Shown: positions 18,480 to 27,004, counted from the first letter of the stretch. The stretch is 64,000 bases of DNA from Nitrosopumilus sp. b1 (GCF_014078545.1 NZ_MU078717.1:1-64000); one strand, 5' to 3'. Notes: generated by a model from the letters alone, not told the origin. Numbers and translations are program-made.

Positions 18480-19658
18480 TTGTTAATTCTTTTTGCACTA
18501 TTGTCATTTTTTGCATATGCAGAAGAGACTCCTGTATATGACCAGCCTTTTTCCCCAATCTACTTTGATAAACCCGTTTACACCTGGACTGATAAAGTAA
18601 GGATTATGATTGTGGCTCCTAGTTGGAATGCACACAGTGACGCAATAGACTCAATTGGTTCCGAGTCTAGTCATGCAATAAAGATCTCAACCCGTGATAA
18701 ATCACTAAAACCATACAAGTTTACTGAAACTGAATTAAACTCTGGAATATTTACTGGAGAGGTAATTCTCACGGGATTTTTACATGATGCCGATGGTGAT
18801 GGTACGTTTGATACACAGCCAAGGACTATGGGAAATGGTCCTAACAACGGATATCTTGAGGCTGACAGAGAAGGCGCAATTACAATTTCATTTGAATTTG
18901 CAGACGGGGTTGTCCTAACAGAGTCTGCTGGACTAAGCTGGAATCTTGGCGATGTATCATTTTTACAAAAACAATACATGACAAATGATCAGGCAGTAAT
19001 ACGCATTATTGATGCAGACATGAATCTAAATCCAGAAGGAGTTGATCAAATACCCGTTAGAGTTTCATCCAGCTCTGATGTTGCAGGAATTACTGTAGAA
19101 GCAATAGAATCATCACAGGACTCTGGTTTATTTCAAGCAACGATATTTTTTACACAAACTGATACTTCCAGCGGAAACAGACTTTATGCAAAACCTGGTA
19201 ACACACTCATTACAAAATATGATGATAACACGCTACCAATTCCACATTCAAAATCTGACAGCTTGGAAATTACAGCAACTGCCGTTCTTGAATCAAACAT
19301 TCCACCACTAGATCGTATTACTAGTGATCCAATGGAAATAGTTTCAGTCACTGGCAACAAACTCACAGATCTTTTTGTTGATGACCAACTTCAAATTTTA
19401 GGAAACATCAAAAACGAGCAAGAATTTTCCCAAGACTTTGTTTTTGTTTATCAGATCAAAGACGAATCTGGCACCATTACTACACTATCCTGGATATCTG
19501 GCTCACTTGATTCCTATCAAAAATTATCAATGTCACAATCATGGAATCCTCTAACTTCTGGTACATACACAGTTGAGACTTTTGTTTGGAGTTCTTTAGG
19601 ATCTCCCATTCCACTATCTGAACCAAGATCAGAAACATATTTTGTTTCAAAAAACTAG
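18480..19658 (+). CDS. Secreted S-layer-like beta-repeat protein
   Basis: A 392-residue secreted protein. An in-frame stop at 18471 forces a start at or after TTG 18480, which gives a short signal peptide (MLILFALLSFFAYAEETP). The body carries YFDKPVYTWTDKVRIMIVAPSWN and the repeat IDADMNLNPEGVDQIPVRVSS … ESSQDSGLFQATIFF. These phrases resemble thaumarchaeal S-layer and other surface proteins. The C-terminal ~110 residues form another Ig-like domain. There is no C-terminal anchor or PEFG signal. It sits between rpoA and rpl30e, a position normally occupied by ribosomal genes, only 51 bp after rpoA. Its role is inferred as cell-surface structural. Confidence 0.75.
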   Translation: MLILFALLSFFAYAEETPVYDQPFSPIYFDKPVYTWTDKVRIMIVAPSWNAHSDAIDSIGSESSHAIKISTRDKSLKPYKFTETELNSGIFTGEVILTGFLHDADGDGTFDTQPRTMGNGPNNGYLEADREGAITISFEFADGVVLTESAGLSWNLGDVSFLQKQYMTNDQAVIRIIDADMNLNPEGVDQIPVRVSSSSDVAGITVEAIESSQDSGLFQATIFFTQTDTSSGNRLYAKPGNTLITKYDDNTLPIPHSKSDSLEITATAVLESNIPPLDRITSDPMEIVSVTGNKLTDLFVDDQLQILGNIKNEQEFSQDFVFVYQIKDESGTITTLSWISGSLDSYQKLSMSQSWNPLTSGTYTVETFVWSSLGSPIPLSEPRSETYFVSKN

Positions 19659-19716
19659 AATTTCTTCTACGTATAATTTCTACGTGAGCATTAAATAGAA
19701 AAATAAAAAAATTATT

Positions 19717-21243
19717 TTGTTGGGCACAAAAATTATACTTTTCCTAGCAATTGCAAGTTGCTTTATTGTACCTGCATTTGCAGATTCTGGCATTTTACTT
19801 GGTACTGATAAAGGGGAGTACGCTGTAGGTGATACCCTCACTATCAAAGGGGAAGTTGAAGAAAAAAAGATGCCATCTCTGGCATTACGTGTTTATGATC
19901 CAGATGGAATCATACTATCTGCAAACAATGTTGAGATTTTAGATGATAATTCCTTCTCAAAAACAATCTCCCTTGTAGCACCATTTTATGAAAAATCTGG
20001 AGAATATCAAATCAAGATTGACTATGGAAAGATTAAGACTTCAGAGACATTTTTGATATCAGGAGAATCAATAGAAGAAACTACTGTAACTATTATTCCC
20101 GAAATAACAGAATTTTCTGCAGAAAAAAATGAGTACACAGATGGGGAATTTGTAACTATACGTGGTAAAGTTTCATCACAAGAAGAACCAACCGTTTTAA
20201 TTGGAATATATGATCCATTTGGAATTCCTGGAGGATTTTATTTTGGTGAAATTGATGCAAAAAATGCATTTGAAATCTCTTTTCTAATTGTTGATAACGT
20301 TAACTTCAAAATAGAAGGAACATATTCTGCAGTTGCGCATTATGCAGATTCTGAACAAACTGCATACTTTGATTATGTGATGTACCAAGAAGATCCAATT
20401 CAAACACCGGTTGTTACGGAAGAAGAGCTTGATGCACTAGAGGAGTCATTTGATACACTAGAAGACGAGATTAACGATGAGCTCAAAGAGCTTGAAGAGA
20501 CATTAAGAGAACTTGAAAATGAACTAAAAGAGATTGAACCAACTAGCGTAACGACAAAACAAAATAACATAGTAAATGATGTCAAACCAAAAAAAGAAAC
20601 TGCAAATACTAAAGTAGTCTTAGAAGAAGAACCTCAAAAAAATCTTAGTGTTGAGGATATTGAGCTTGGTATCATGCTAAATGAAATGACACTTGGATGC
20701 GATAAGAGTACCCTAATTGATGTGGTGTCATACTATGATGGGATGGGACCTGCACTGTTTAGATTATGTAAATACTCTGAGGCAATTTCATTTTTTGATC
20801 AGGACTTGAGTAAGAATCCAGAAAACTTAGCAGCAATAACAAACATTGGTGCAGCCTTGAATAAGCTTGGATTATTTCCACAAGCAATTCAACAGTTTGA
20901 TTCTGCATTAGATATTAATCCAAATTATATTCCTGCACTAAACAACAAGGCAAACTCCCTTTCTCAAATGGGAAATCACAATGAAGCACTTTCATTGTAC
21001 TTGCAAGTTTTAGAAATTGATCCCCAATTTTCTACATCAAAAATCAATATGGACACAACTCAAAAAAATATCCCGGTGAAAACTCTAATTTTTCAAGAAA
21101 CTGAACAAAAACCAACGCCAATAATCTCTAACCAGGAATCACCCAAAGTCATAAAAACAATCCCACAAGAAAACGAATCTGATAACTTTTTTGAGAAGAT
21201 TGGCCAAGTATTTGCCTCCATTGGAAGCATCTTTGGATTCTGA
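19717..21243 (+). CDS. Secreted Ig-like / coiled-coil / TPR protein
   Basis: A 508-residue protein starting at TTG 19717 (TTG 19720 also possible), about 25 nt after a TATA-like CATTAAATAG (19689-19697). Order: signal peptide (IILFLAIASCFIVPAFA), two Ig-like units (TDKGEYAVGDTLTIKGEV; EKNEYTDGEFVTIRGKV) of the same type as in the PEFG-CTERM proteins, and an acidic coiled coil at about residues 229-272 (rich in LEEELKELE). Two or three TPR-like repeats follow (about 340-450; NPENLAAITNIGAALNKLG, NPNYIPALNNKANSLSQMG), then a disordered tail ending SIGSIFGF. It is probably an extracellular scaffold. Confidence 0.75.
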   Translation: MLGTKIILFLAIASCFIVPAFADSGILLGTDKGEYAVGDTLTIKGEVEEKKMPSLALRVYDPDGIILSANNVEILDDNSFSKTISLVAPFYEKSGEYQIKIDYGKIKTSETFLISGESIEETTVTIIPEITEFSAEKNEYTDGEFVTIRGKVSSQEEPTVLIGIYDPFGIPGGFYFGEIDAKNAFEISFLIVDNVNFKIEGTYSAVAHYADSEQTAYFDYVMYQEDPIQTPVVTEEELDALEESFDTLEDEINDELKELEETLRELENELKEIEPTSVTTKQNNIVNDVKPKKETANTKVVLEEEPQKNLSVEDIELGIMLNEMTLGCDKSTLIDVVSYYDGMGPALFRLCKYSEAISFFDQDLSKNPENLAAITNIGAALNKLGLFPQAIQQFDSALDINPNYIPALNNKANSLSQMGNHNEALSLYLQVLEIDPQFSTSKINMDTTQKNIPVKTLIFQETEQKPTPIISNQESPKVIKTIPQENESDNFFEKIGQVFASIGSIFGF

Positions 21244-21333
21244 TACGAAATAGATTTTCTTCTCAGATCATATCATTGAGCTGCAATAAATCTATAAAGG
21301 TCTCATTCATCGATGGATTACAGGTAAAATACA

Positions 21334-21645
21334 ATGGGTAAATTGTTAGAGAAAGCACTAAAAGATGCAATAAAAGAAGATCAGTGCACTTTTGGTTCCA
21401 AACAAGTAGTAAACACTATAAAAAATTCAAAACTTGTAGTTGTCTCTCAATCCCTTGAGAAAAATATTTCCGAGAAAATTTCAGAAGATGCAAAAAAAAG
21501 TAAAGTACCAACAATTCAATTCCAAGGTTCTTCAGTTGCATTAGGAAGACTTTGTGGATTGCAGTTTAGAGTTTCAACAGTCTCGTTTACATCACTTTCT
21601 GATGCAAACATAACATCAATTATCAAAGAAGCCGAAACTGAATGA
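21334..21645 (+). CDS. rpl30e: Large ribosomal subunit protein eL30
   Basis: A 103-residue L30e: LLEKALKDAIKEDQCTFGSKQVVNTIKNSKLVVVS at the N-terminus, and VPTIQFQGSSVALGRLCG matching the kink-turn-RNA-binding surface of the L7Ae/L30e fold. It resumes the conserved archaeal order rpoH-B-A-L30e-NusA-S12-S7 after two inserted secreted-protein genes. A TATA-like CAATAAATC/TATAAAGG stretch at about 21284-21298 probably gives it an independent promoter. Confidence 0.94.
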   Translation: MGKLLEKALKDAIKEDQCTFGSKQVVNTIKNSKLVVVSQSLEKNISEKISEDAKKSKVPTIQFQGSSVALGRLCGLQFRVSTVSFTSLSDANITSIIKEAETE

Positions 21646-21714
21646 TGCGAATAAAAACCTTACCAACTTTCAGAGCAATTGAAAGTTTAAATGACACACA
21701 AATCGTTCGAGAAC

Positions 21715-21722
21715 AAAAGGAG
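21715..21722 (+). promoter_or_regulatory. Shine-Dalgarno-like site of nusA-like gene
   Basis: AAAAGGAG lies 4 nt before ATG 21727. It decides the start of the KH-domain gene, because the upstream in-frame ATG at 21691 has no such site and instead overlaps a TATA-like AAGTTTAAATG (about 21680-21690). Confidence 0.5.
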
Positions 21723-21726
21723 AATT

Positions 21727-22191
21727 ATGACACAATCAATTAAACTGACAACTGATCAAATGCGATTAATGTCGCTATTTCAAAACGTAACTGGTGCTAC
21801 TGCACGAGATTGTGTCGAAGATGAAAAACAAAATCGAGTTATCTTCGTTGTGAATAATGGTAAAATGGGTCTTGCAATAGGTAAAGGCGGTTCTCATATC
21901 AAATCCCTTCAAAACATTGTCAAAAGAAATGTCGAACTAGTCGAGTATGACGATGATCCTGCTAACTTTTTAAAAAATATGTTAAATTCTAAACTGGTTT
22001 CTGAAGTAAAAATAAATAAGCGATCTGATGGTTCAACTCAGGCAATAGTTATGGTTGATCCAAGAAAGAAAGGAATTGTAGTAGGACGTGAAGGTCGAAA
22101 TGCTGAAAAAGCAAGGTTACTTGCAAAACGATATTTTGACATTTCTAGTGTACTGATTAACAGTCCTGAAAGAGCTACATTGGAGTTGTAA
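21727..22191 (+). CDS. nusA: NusA-like KH-domain transcription factor
   Basis: A 154-residue archaeal NusA-type protein consisting only of two KH domains: VNNGKMGLAIGKGGSHIKSLQ (GxxG loop GKGG) and VDPRKKGIVVGREGRNAEKARLL (GREG). It lacks the N-terminal polymerase-binding and S1 domains of bacterial NusA, as is usual in archaea. ATG 21727 (MTQSIKLTTDQMRLM) is chosen over 21691 because of the Shine-Dalgarno-like site. It lies three bases upstream of rps12 in the conserved L30e-NusA-S12-S7 order. It binds RNA and is presumed to act in transcription elongation or rRNA maturation. Confidence 0.93.
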   Translation: MTQSIKLTTDQMRLMSLFQNVTGATARDCVEDEKQNRVIFVVNNGKMGLAIGKGGSHIKSLQNIVKRNVELVEYDDDPANFLKNMLNSKLVSEVKINKRSDGSTQAIVMVDPRKKGIVVGREGRNAEKARLLAKRYFDISSVLINSPERATLEL

Positions 22192-22194
22192 GTA

Positions 22195-22632
22195 ATGGCA
22201 AAGTCTCCTCTTGGTCTATTTGCAGGTCGTGTGTTGAAAGCAAAACGTAAACGACAACGATGGGCAATTTCTACATACAAGAGAAGAAAACTTGGTTTAG
22301 ATAAAAAAGCAAACCCATTGGGTGGTGCACCTCAGGCAAGAGGAATTGTTTTGGAAAAAGTTGGTGTTGAAGCAAAACAACCAAACTCTGCAGTTAGAAA
22401 ATGTGTTAGAGTACAATTAATCAAAAACGGAAAATCTGTTACTGCATTTTTACCACGAGACGGAGCGATGAACTTTATTGATGAACACGATGAAGTTCAT
22501 GTAGAAGGCATGGGTGCTACACAAGGTGGTGCAATGGGAGATATTCCCGGTGTTCGTTACAAAGTTTTCAAAGTAAATGGAACCTCATTACATGAACTAG
22601 TAATTGGAAAGAAGGAGAAGCCAAGGAGATAG
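22195..22632 (+). CDS. rps12: Small ribosomal subunit protein uS12
   Basis: A 145-residue archaeal S12 with the decoding-centre loops [17 protein letters not shown] and [17 protein letters not shown]. The C-terminus is basic (GKKEKPRR). The gene lies 3 bp after nusA and 2 bp before rps7, so it is clearly in one transcript with them. Confidence 0.97.
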   Translation: MAKSPLGLFAGRVLKAKRKRQRWAISTYKRRKLGLDKKANPLGGAPQARGIVLEKVGVEAKQPNSAVRKCVRVQLIKNGKSVTAFLPRDGAMNFIDEHDEVHVEGMGATQGGAMGDIPGVRYKVFKVNGTSLHELVIGKKEKPRR

Positions 22633-22634
22633 AA

Positions 22635-23234
22635 ATGCCTGAAACTCAAAACTTGATGTTATTTAGAAAATGGGACCTTGATGGAATTGAAATTAAAGAT
22701 CCTGGATTAAAGACTGCAATCTCTCTACGAAAGATGATCACTCCATACACTTATGGTCGCTCTGCACTTAAACGATTCAACAAAGCTGATGTTAACATTG
22801 TTGAAAGATTAGCAAACAAACTGATGCATTTTGGAAAAAAATATGCAAAGAACACTGGTCGAATGACTGGAAAGAAAGCTAGAATTCTCAACACCATTAA
22901 AGCTTCACTTGAAATTATCCATCTAAAGACTGGAAAGAATCCAATTGAGGTACTGGTAAGAGCAGTAGAACACTCTGCACCAAATGAAGATACTACAAGA
23001 ATTGTTTATGGTGGTACTGTCTATCATGTATCAGTCGATGTCGCACCATTGCGACGAGTTGACCTTGCACTAAGATTTATCGCAGATGGGGTCAAGGAGG
23101 CAACATTTTCTAATCCTAAAGCAATTGAGGAATATCTTGCAGAACACCTAATCCTGGCTTCAGAAAACGATCCTAATGCTCCTTCTGTAAAAAAGAAGAA
23201 CGAATTAGAAAGAATCGCACAAGCATCAAGATAG
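22635..23234 (+). CDS. rps7: Small ribosomal subunit protein uS7
   Basis: A 199-residue archaeal S7 with the conserved PIEVLVRAVEHSAPNEDTTRI and YHVSVDVAPLRRVDLALRFI segments. It binds the 3' major domain of 16S rRNA. It is the last gene of the operon here. EF-1A, which follows in many archaea, is absent, and a tRNA gene on the opposite strand begins 11 bases after the stop. Confidence 0.97.
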   Translation: MPETQNLMLFRKWDLDGIEIKDPGLKTAISLRKMITPYTYGRSALKRFNKADVNIVERLANKLMHFGKKYAKNTGRMTGKKARILNTIKASLEIIHLKTGKNPIEVLVRAVEHSAPNEDTTRIVYGGTVYHVSVDVAPLRRVDLALRFIADGVKEATFSNPKAIEEYLAEHLILASENDPNAPSVKKKNELERIAQASR

Positions 23235-23245
23235 AATTTTACCAG

Positions 23246-23348
23246 TAGCCCGAGGCAGATTCGAACTGCCGTCCCCGCGTATCCACTCCTGAGATCCAGA
23301 GCGCGGAATCCTTAACCTAAAATTATTTGGCCACTAGACTATCGGGCT
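23246..23348 (-). tRNA. tRNA-Gln (CTG anticodon) with two predicted introns
   Basis: On the minus strand, the acceptor stem AGCCCGA/TCGGGCT (23342-23348 with 23247-23253), the T-arm GGCAG-TTCGAAT-CTGCC and the anticodon stem CCGCG/CGCGG are perfect. The 103-nt span exceeds a normal tRNA by 30. The D-loop is 23 nt instead of ~8, and the anticodon loop is 22 nt instead of 7. Removing ~15 nt from each gives a 73-nt tRNA with loop CTCTGGA and anticodon CTG (Gln). One insertion is therefore at the canonical 37/38 site and one is noncanonical in the D-loop. No CCA is encoded. Exact splice positions are not resolved. Confidence 0.88.
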
Positions 23349-23390
23349 ACCAAGAAAGACGCTGTTTGGTTAGAATATAATTATTTGTAG

Positions 23391-23711
23391 TTACCTAATC
23401 TTTACTTCGTGAATCGCTGTTGCATAATCACATTGAGCTTTTAGTCTCATATATGGAATCAATCTAAAATGAATGCAGTACAATGAATTCTCTTTGTAGA
23501 TAATTCCTTTTTGTAAAAGTGACACAAGGCCCCTAGATGTCTTTGAGATATCGACATTATTTTTTTTGCATATTTCGTCTCTTTTCTTTTGGTACTGATC
23601 AAGTGTAAAGACCACATCGTTTATTTCTAAAATTAATGGCCATACGATTTCTTTCCAGACAAATCGTCTGTTCTGCGTTGCTGATGCATACTTGCCTTTA
23701 TCACTCAACAT
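23391..23711 (-). CDS. Hypothetical protein, possible winged-helix
   Basis: I do not recognise the family. The frame opens at 23726, but a TATA-like ACTTATAATC at about 23733-23742 favours the ATG at 23709-23711 (MLSDKGKYASATQNRRF), giving about 106 residues. The sequence RRFVWKEIVWPLILEINDVVF … SRGLVSLLQKGIIYKENSLYCIHFRLIPYM has the rhythm of a winged helix, but no motif is diagnostic. It is transcribed divergently from the YkgJ-type gene, with start regions that nearly overlap. Confidence 0.5.
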   Translation of the reverse strand: MLSDKGKYASATQNRRFVWKEIVWPLILEINDVVFTLDQYQKKRDEICKKNNVDISKTSRGLVSLLQKGIIYKENSLYCIHFRLIPYMRLKAQCDYATAIHEVKIR

Positions 23712-23745
23712 TAATAACATCTCCAAAACCGATTATAAGTTATCG

Positions 23746-24447
23746 TTGTCCCTAAAAGAAATTGAAGAATCACTTACTCTTTTGGAGAAAAACTGGGATG
23801 TTGATGAAACAATTCATGATTTTATCTTAGGAAAAATTCCAAAAGTGACGGAAAAAGCTCTTAAAGTAAAAGATGTCGTCTTTCATATTCCATATTTAGT
23901 TGAACAAGAAAAATTTGTTTTATGGAAATGTTTTTGGCCTGATTGTCACAACTGCTGTGACAGACAGGGAAGATTACCACTAACATCTGATGATCTAATC
24001 ACAATCGGTGCAGGACTCAAGTATCAAAAAGTTTCTGATTTTATCAAAAACGAAACCGTTACTGCAACATGGGAGGAACCAAGTCCTGGTGGCACTACAG
24101 TAATGACTAACATCAATCTGAAAAGAAAAAAAAATGAGACAGAAGCAGATGATGGTACTCATATCTCATGCAGGTTCTTAGATGAAAAAGGAGGATGCAG
24201 TATGCATCCAGATAGGCCTGGGGTGTGCTATCTCTACCCGTTCTCTACTTGGCTTGAAAACGAGCAGGGAAAGGCCAGAGTGCATGCAACATTTCAATTT
24301 ACAGGTGACTGTCCTGGATTTTATCTTGCTGATTCCATTGATGAAATGAAAGAAATTCTAAAAGAATACTCTGAAACAATTTATGATTATAACATGAAAT
24401 CAAATAGAACAGTACGTGAGAACTTTAGTTCTGTAAGCTTTGTCTAG
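23746..24447 (+). CDS. YkgJ-family cysteine-cluster protein (zinc/iron-binding)
   Basis: A protein of about 233 residues. The frame is open from 23692. TTG 23746 is preferred because it avoids overlap with the divergent gene, though the start remains uncertain. The family signature is clear: CFWPDCHNCCDRQGRLPLT (C-x4-C-x2-CC), then CRFLDEKGGCSMHPDRPGVCYLYPF and a final DCPGF. This cysteine set marks the putative metal-chelating domain PF03692. The biochemical role of the family is not established. The stop overlaps that of the convergent small gene by the palindrome CTAG. Confidence 0.8.
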   Translation: MSLKEIEESLTLLEKNWDVDETIHDFILGKIPKVTEKALKVKDVVFHIPYLVEQEKFVLWKCFWPDCHNCCDRQGRLPLTSDDLITIGAGLKYQKVSDFIKNETVTATWEEPSPGGTTVMTNINLKRKKNETEADDGTHISCRFLDEKGGCSMHPDRPGVCYLYPFSTWLENEQGKARVHATFQFTGDCPGFYLADSIDEMKEILKEYSETIYDYNMKSNRTVRENFSSVSFV

Positions 24448-24668
24448 AATCTGATCAGATTTTTTATAATATCTTGAATTACTGCTACCTCTAATTCTCG
24501 TTCTTTTATCGTCTGCTCATTCCACTTTTTTATAAATTCTGATTTTTGATCTAGTTTTTGCATCTCTATTATCTGATTTTTTAGCTCATACTTGTACTCT
24601 TGAAGTCTATCTAGTGCCTTGTTGTGCCTTTCCTTTGCATCCATGCTTTCAGATTGTCGATCTAGCAA
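24444..24668 (-). CDS. Small coiled-coil hypothetical protein
   Basis: A protein of up to 74 residues (ATG 24644 would give 66) that is almost entirely charged helix (RHNKALDRLQEYKYELKNQI…IKERELEVAVIQDIIKNLIRF), a probable coiled coil. No function can be assigned. Its stop codon overlaps the YkgJ-type gene stop in a 4-bp CTAG. Confidence 0.55.
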   Translation of the reverse strand: MLDRQSESMDAKERHNKALDRLQEYKYELKNQIIEMQKLDQKSEFIKKWNEQTIKERELEVAVIQDIIKNLIRF

Positions 24669-24713
24669 TTAAGAATTTTATGACATAAATTACTCTACTG
24701 TTTAGTGTCTGCT

Positions 24714-25010
24714 ATGGCAGAAAAAATTACTGCAGATTCACTAAAACAAAACAAAAACTCGTATGTCATCATCGATGTCAGAGAAGCTGATGAGCTAGCA
24801 GGCGGTAAGGTCTATGGTTCAATTCACATGCCACTTGGTCTGGCGATTAGAAATGCAAAGAAAAAGCAGATTGAAGACATGCGGGGCAAGAAGATTTGCA
24901 CATACTGCGGTACTGGATACCGTGGAAACATTGGAGCAGATGAGCTTGTAAAAGAGGGTTTTGACGCTGTCACCCTAGAAGGTGGATACCCATCTTGGGG
25001 ACAATCCTAG
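24714..25010 (+). CDS. Rhodanese-like domain protein
   Basis: A 98-residue single rhodanese domain from ATG 24714 (MAEKITADSL); the GTG at 24705 is less likely. A TATA-like ACATAAATTAC lies at 24682-24691. VIIDVREADELAGGKVYGSIHMPLG is the CDC25/rhodanese opening, and the active-site loop CGTGYRG holds the catalytic cysteine, preceded three residues earlier by a second cysteine (CTYCGTGYR). It probably handles persulfide sulfur or acts as a sulfurtransferase module. It ends 6 bases before a convergent flavoprotein gene. Confidence 0.85.
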   Translation: MAEKITADSLKQNKNSYVIIDVREADELAGGKVYGSIHMPLGLAIRNAKKKQIEDMRGKKICTYCGTGYRGNIGADELVKEGFDAVTLEGGYPSWGQS

Positions 25011-25015
25011 ATTTT

Positions 25016-26029
25016 TTATGCTTTGGCTACCTTCATTAGGTCAGCCATCTTGATATCCATTCCAAATCTCTTTTCATTCTTTTTCATGTAACGAAATATT
25101 GCCAAAAAGTCTGGCAGTGATTTTAGAATTGAAAAATCCTTGTGAATCTTTGCTCTGACAAACTTGAACACCTTTGCATAAACCTTGTAGTGTTCCTCAA
25201 CTGCCTTTTCATACGCCTTAAAGTCATTCATGTTCTCTAGGAATAGCTCAACACACTGCATTGAAGGAATGATACCTTCTCCAAGTAGGGCATAAACAGT
25301 ACCGATTGATTCTCCAACTCCAACAACCTTTCCAGAGTAGTATGGTTTGCATCTGTCAGGCGTTGCCAGTCTAATCGGCCTGCCTTTTGTCTGTAGAACT
25401 TTTCCCCCATGTTTCTTTAGAAAATCATCGGTTGCTTTGATGTGATTCTTTCTATAATCACCGGCTCCTATGTGTGCGAGATTCTTTCCTAGCGGGAAAT
25501 ACCAAAAGTATCCTGACATTCCAGGAAATGGCTCAATGTAAAAGTCATCGTATGGGACTCCATCTTCATATTCAACTTTGTATTCGTAAGTTGGCAGGAA
25601 AAAATCCTCTTTTAGCTTTGGAAGATACACTCTGTGAAATCCAGTACAATCCACAATCATATCGTATTCTTTTTCCAACTCTTCTAAGGATGGCGACTTG
25701 CCATAGATTACATTACAATCTTTGATAAAATCCTGGATAAGACCAAGTTTGTTGTACGTGCAAAGTCCTTGTAAACCGATATCAAATTTTACGTCATTGT
25801 TCATCTTTACATGCATGTTTTTGCCATCATGAATTAGAAAGTCATCAAAATTTCGTCCAACCTTTTTGCAAAAATCTTCTAAAACTGGTTTTATCGTTCC
25901 CCATGCACAGATTGAATCATGCCTTTCTTGAGGCATTCGCTCATAGCCAACGGCCTCATGTTCAGTGTTTTTGAGTCTGGCCAAAAGATACGAGCCAGCA
26001 ACACCCATTCCCATAACTGCTATCTTCAA
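25016..26029 (-). CDS. Geranylgeranyl reductase-like FAD-dependent oxidoreductase
   Basis: A 337-residue flavoprotein. The Rossmann FAD site GMGVAGSYLLARL is at residues 7-19, a DCTGFHR motif sits mid-protein, and FPGMSGYFWYFPLGKNLAHIGAG followed by VGVGESIGTVYALLGEGI is the GGR-type FAD/substrate signature. Archaeal relatives reduce geranylgeranyl chains of ether lipids or act on other isoprenoids. This paralogue's substrate is not fixed by sequence. The start ATG has a TATA-like element about 25 nt upstream on the minus strand (26051-26061). Confidence 0.82.
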   Translation of the reverse strand: MKIAVMGMGVAGSYLLARLKNTEHEAVGYERMPQERHDSICAWGTIKPVLEDFCKKVGRNFDDFLIHDGKNMHVKMNNDVKFDIGLQGLCTYNKLGLIQDFIKDCNVIYGKSPSLEELEKEYDMIVDCTGFHRVYLPKLKEDFFLPTYEYKVEYEDGVPYDDFYIEPFPGMSGYFWYFPLGKNLAHIGAGDYRKNHIKATDDFLKKHGGKVLQTKGRPIRLATPDRCKPYYSGKVVGVGESIGTVYALLGEGIIPSMQCVELFLENMNDFKAYEKAVEEHYKVYAKVFKFVRAKIHKDFSILKSLPDFLAIFRYMKKNEKRFGMDIKMADLMKVAKA

Positions 26030-26120
26030 TGATAAAATTTCTTACTCAGCCTAATAAATAGACTATTTCAGAAATCACCTAGTGGCATAGTGATAAATGC
26101 AAAGAAGACGTACATGTTCC

Positions 26121-26534
26121 ATGAGAATCCTCCTTGTATCTCTGATGGTACTATCTGCAGTATCTGTAGGAGCAATTTACGCTGAAACACTAGATACCGA
26201 GATTCGTTTGTTTCAGTGGAGAAGCATTCAGGTAAATGCCGGATACGACATTGCATTTTCTGGAAACCTCAAAGATTCTTCTGGTAATCCAATACCGCAT
26301 GCTGAAATCTTGATACGAGTTGATGGGGTCTGTCCTGATGATGGAATCATTGCAAGTGGAATTACCGATGCAAAGGGTCGATACTTTACCATGACAGAAG
26401 CAATGCATTGGGATCCTGATGGTCTAGTTCGTGCAAATGCTGTCTTTTCTGGTGATTCAAAGTATTCTCCATCTGAATCAAGAGATCAGTTAATCGTTGT
26501 CTTTCCATCAGCACATGGAAAATCTTGTTACTAG
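26121..26534 (+). CDS. Small secreted Ig-like protein
   Basis: A 137-residue protein from ATG 26121 (MRILLVSLMVLSAVSVGAIYAE). The upstream ATG 26097 overlaps a TATA-like TGATAAAT that is correctly spaced for 26121. A signal peptide is followed by one beta-sandwich domain (GYDIAFSGNLKDSSGNPIPHAEILIRVDG … ITDAKGRYFTMTEAMHW … VRANAVFSGDSKYSPSES), like carboxypeptidase-regulatory/Big-type domains. There is a lone C-terminal cysteine and no anchor. It is probably an extracytoplasmic binding module; the ligand is unknown. Confidence 0.7.
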   Translation: MRILLVSLMVLSAVSVGAIYAETLDTEIRLFQWRSIQVNAGYDIAFSGNLKDSSGNPIPHAEILIRVDGVCPDDGIIASGITDAKGRYFTMTEAMHWDPDGLVRANAVFSGDSKYSPSESRDQLIVVFPSAHGKSCY

Positions 26535-26663
26535 TAGAATTTCTCAGTAATCCATTATAAGCAAAAAACATTCGTAGATTCATTGAGCAATATTTGTTCT
26601 AAAACGTCCTATCCGTAAAACATCAAGGGATGATGAAGAATGGTTTCATTCAGAGTCTTTTGA

Positions 26664-26852
26664 TTAAATGAATAATTGTGTAAAAGAAGCAGACTTTTTC
26701 TCTTTTGAAGGACATGATTTTCCTTCGCCGTCCCCGTATCCGTCGCCACCATCAGGGGTGACAGAACCGGATTCGGCGTATGCATGCATTGGTGCAAGAG
26801 CAAACATTGCAGCAACGGCTACAATCACAAAAATCGCTAGTCTTGCATCCAT
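26664..26852 (-). CDS. Very small secreted glycine-rich protein
   Basis: A 62-residue protein with a clean signal peptide (LAIFVIVAVAAMFALAPMHAYAE), a Gly/Asp-rich stretch (DGGDGYGDGEG) and a lysine/serine tail with one cysteine. A TATA-like CCTTAAATC at about 26869-26880 on the minus strand sits at leaderless distance from the ATG, which favours a real gene over the overlapping plus-strand frame. The function is unknown. Confidence 0.55.
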   Translation of the reverse strand: MDARLAIFVIVAVAAMFALAPMHAYAESGSVTPDGGDGYGDGEGKSCPSKEKKSASFTQLFI

Positions 26853-27004
26853 GAATCTGTAAAGTCAAAATAAGATTTAAGGTTTGTTTGGAATTTAATG
26901 GACATACCACTAGATTACAAATCTGACAAAATGGTCCAAAATTGTCCATTTCTACTGATGATTTATTCGCTCTCCTTAAATGAAAAAATTCACGAAATCT
27001 TTTC

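Noticed and set aside
26668-26862. Plus-strand ORF opposite the small Gly/Asp secreted protein
   Set aside because: The minus strand has a signal peptide and a TATA box. The plus product is Pro/Ser low-complexity sequence that mirrors it.
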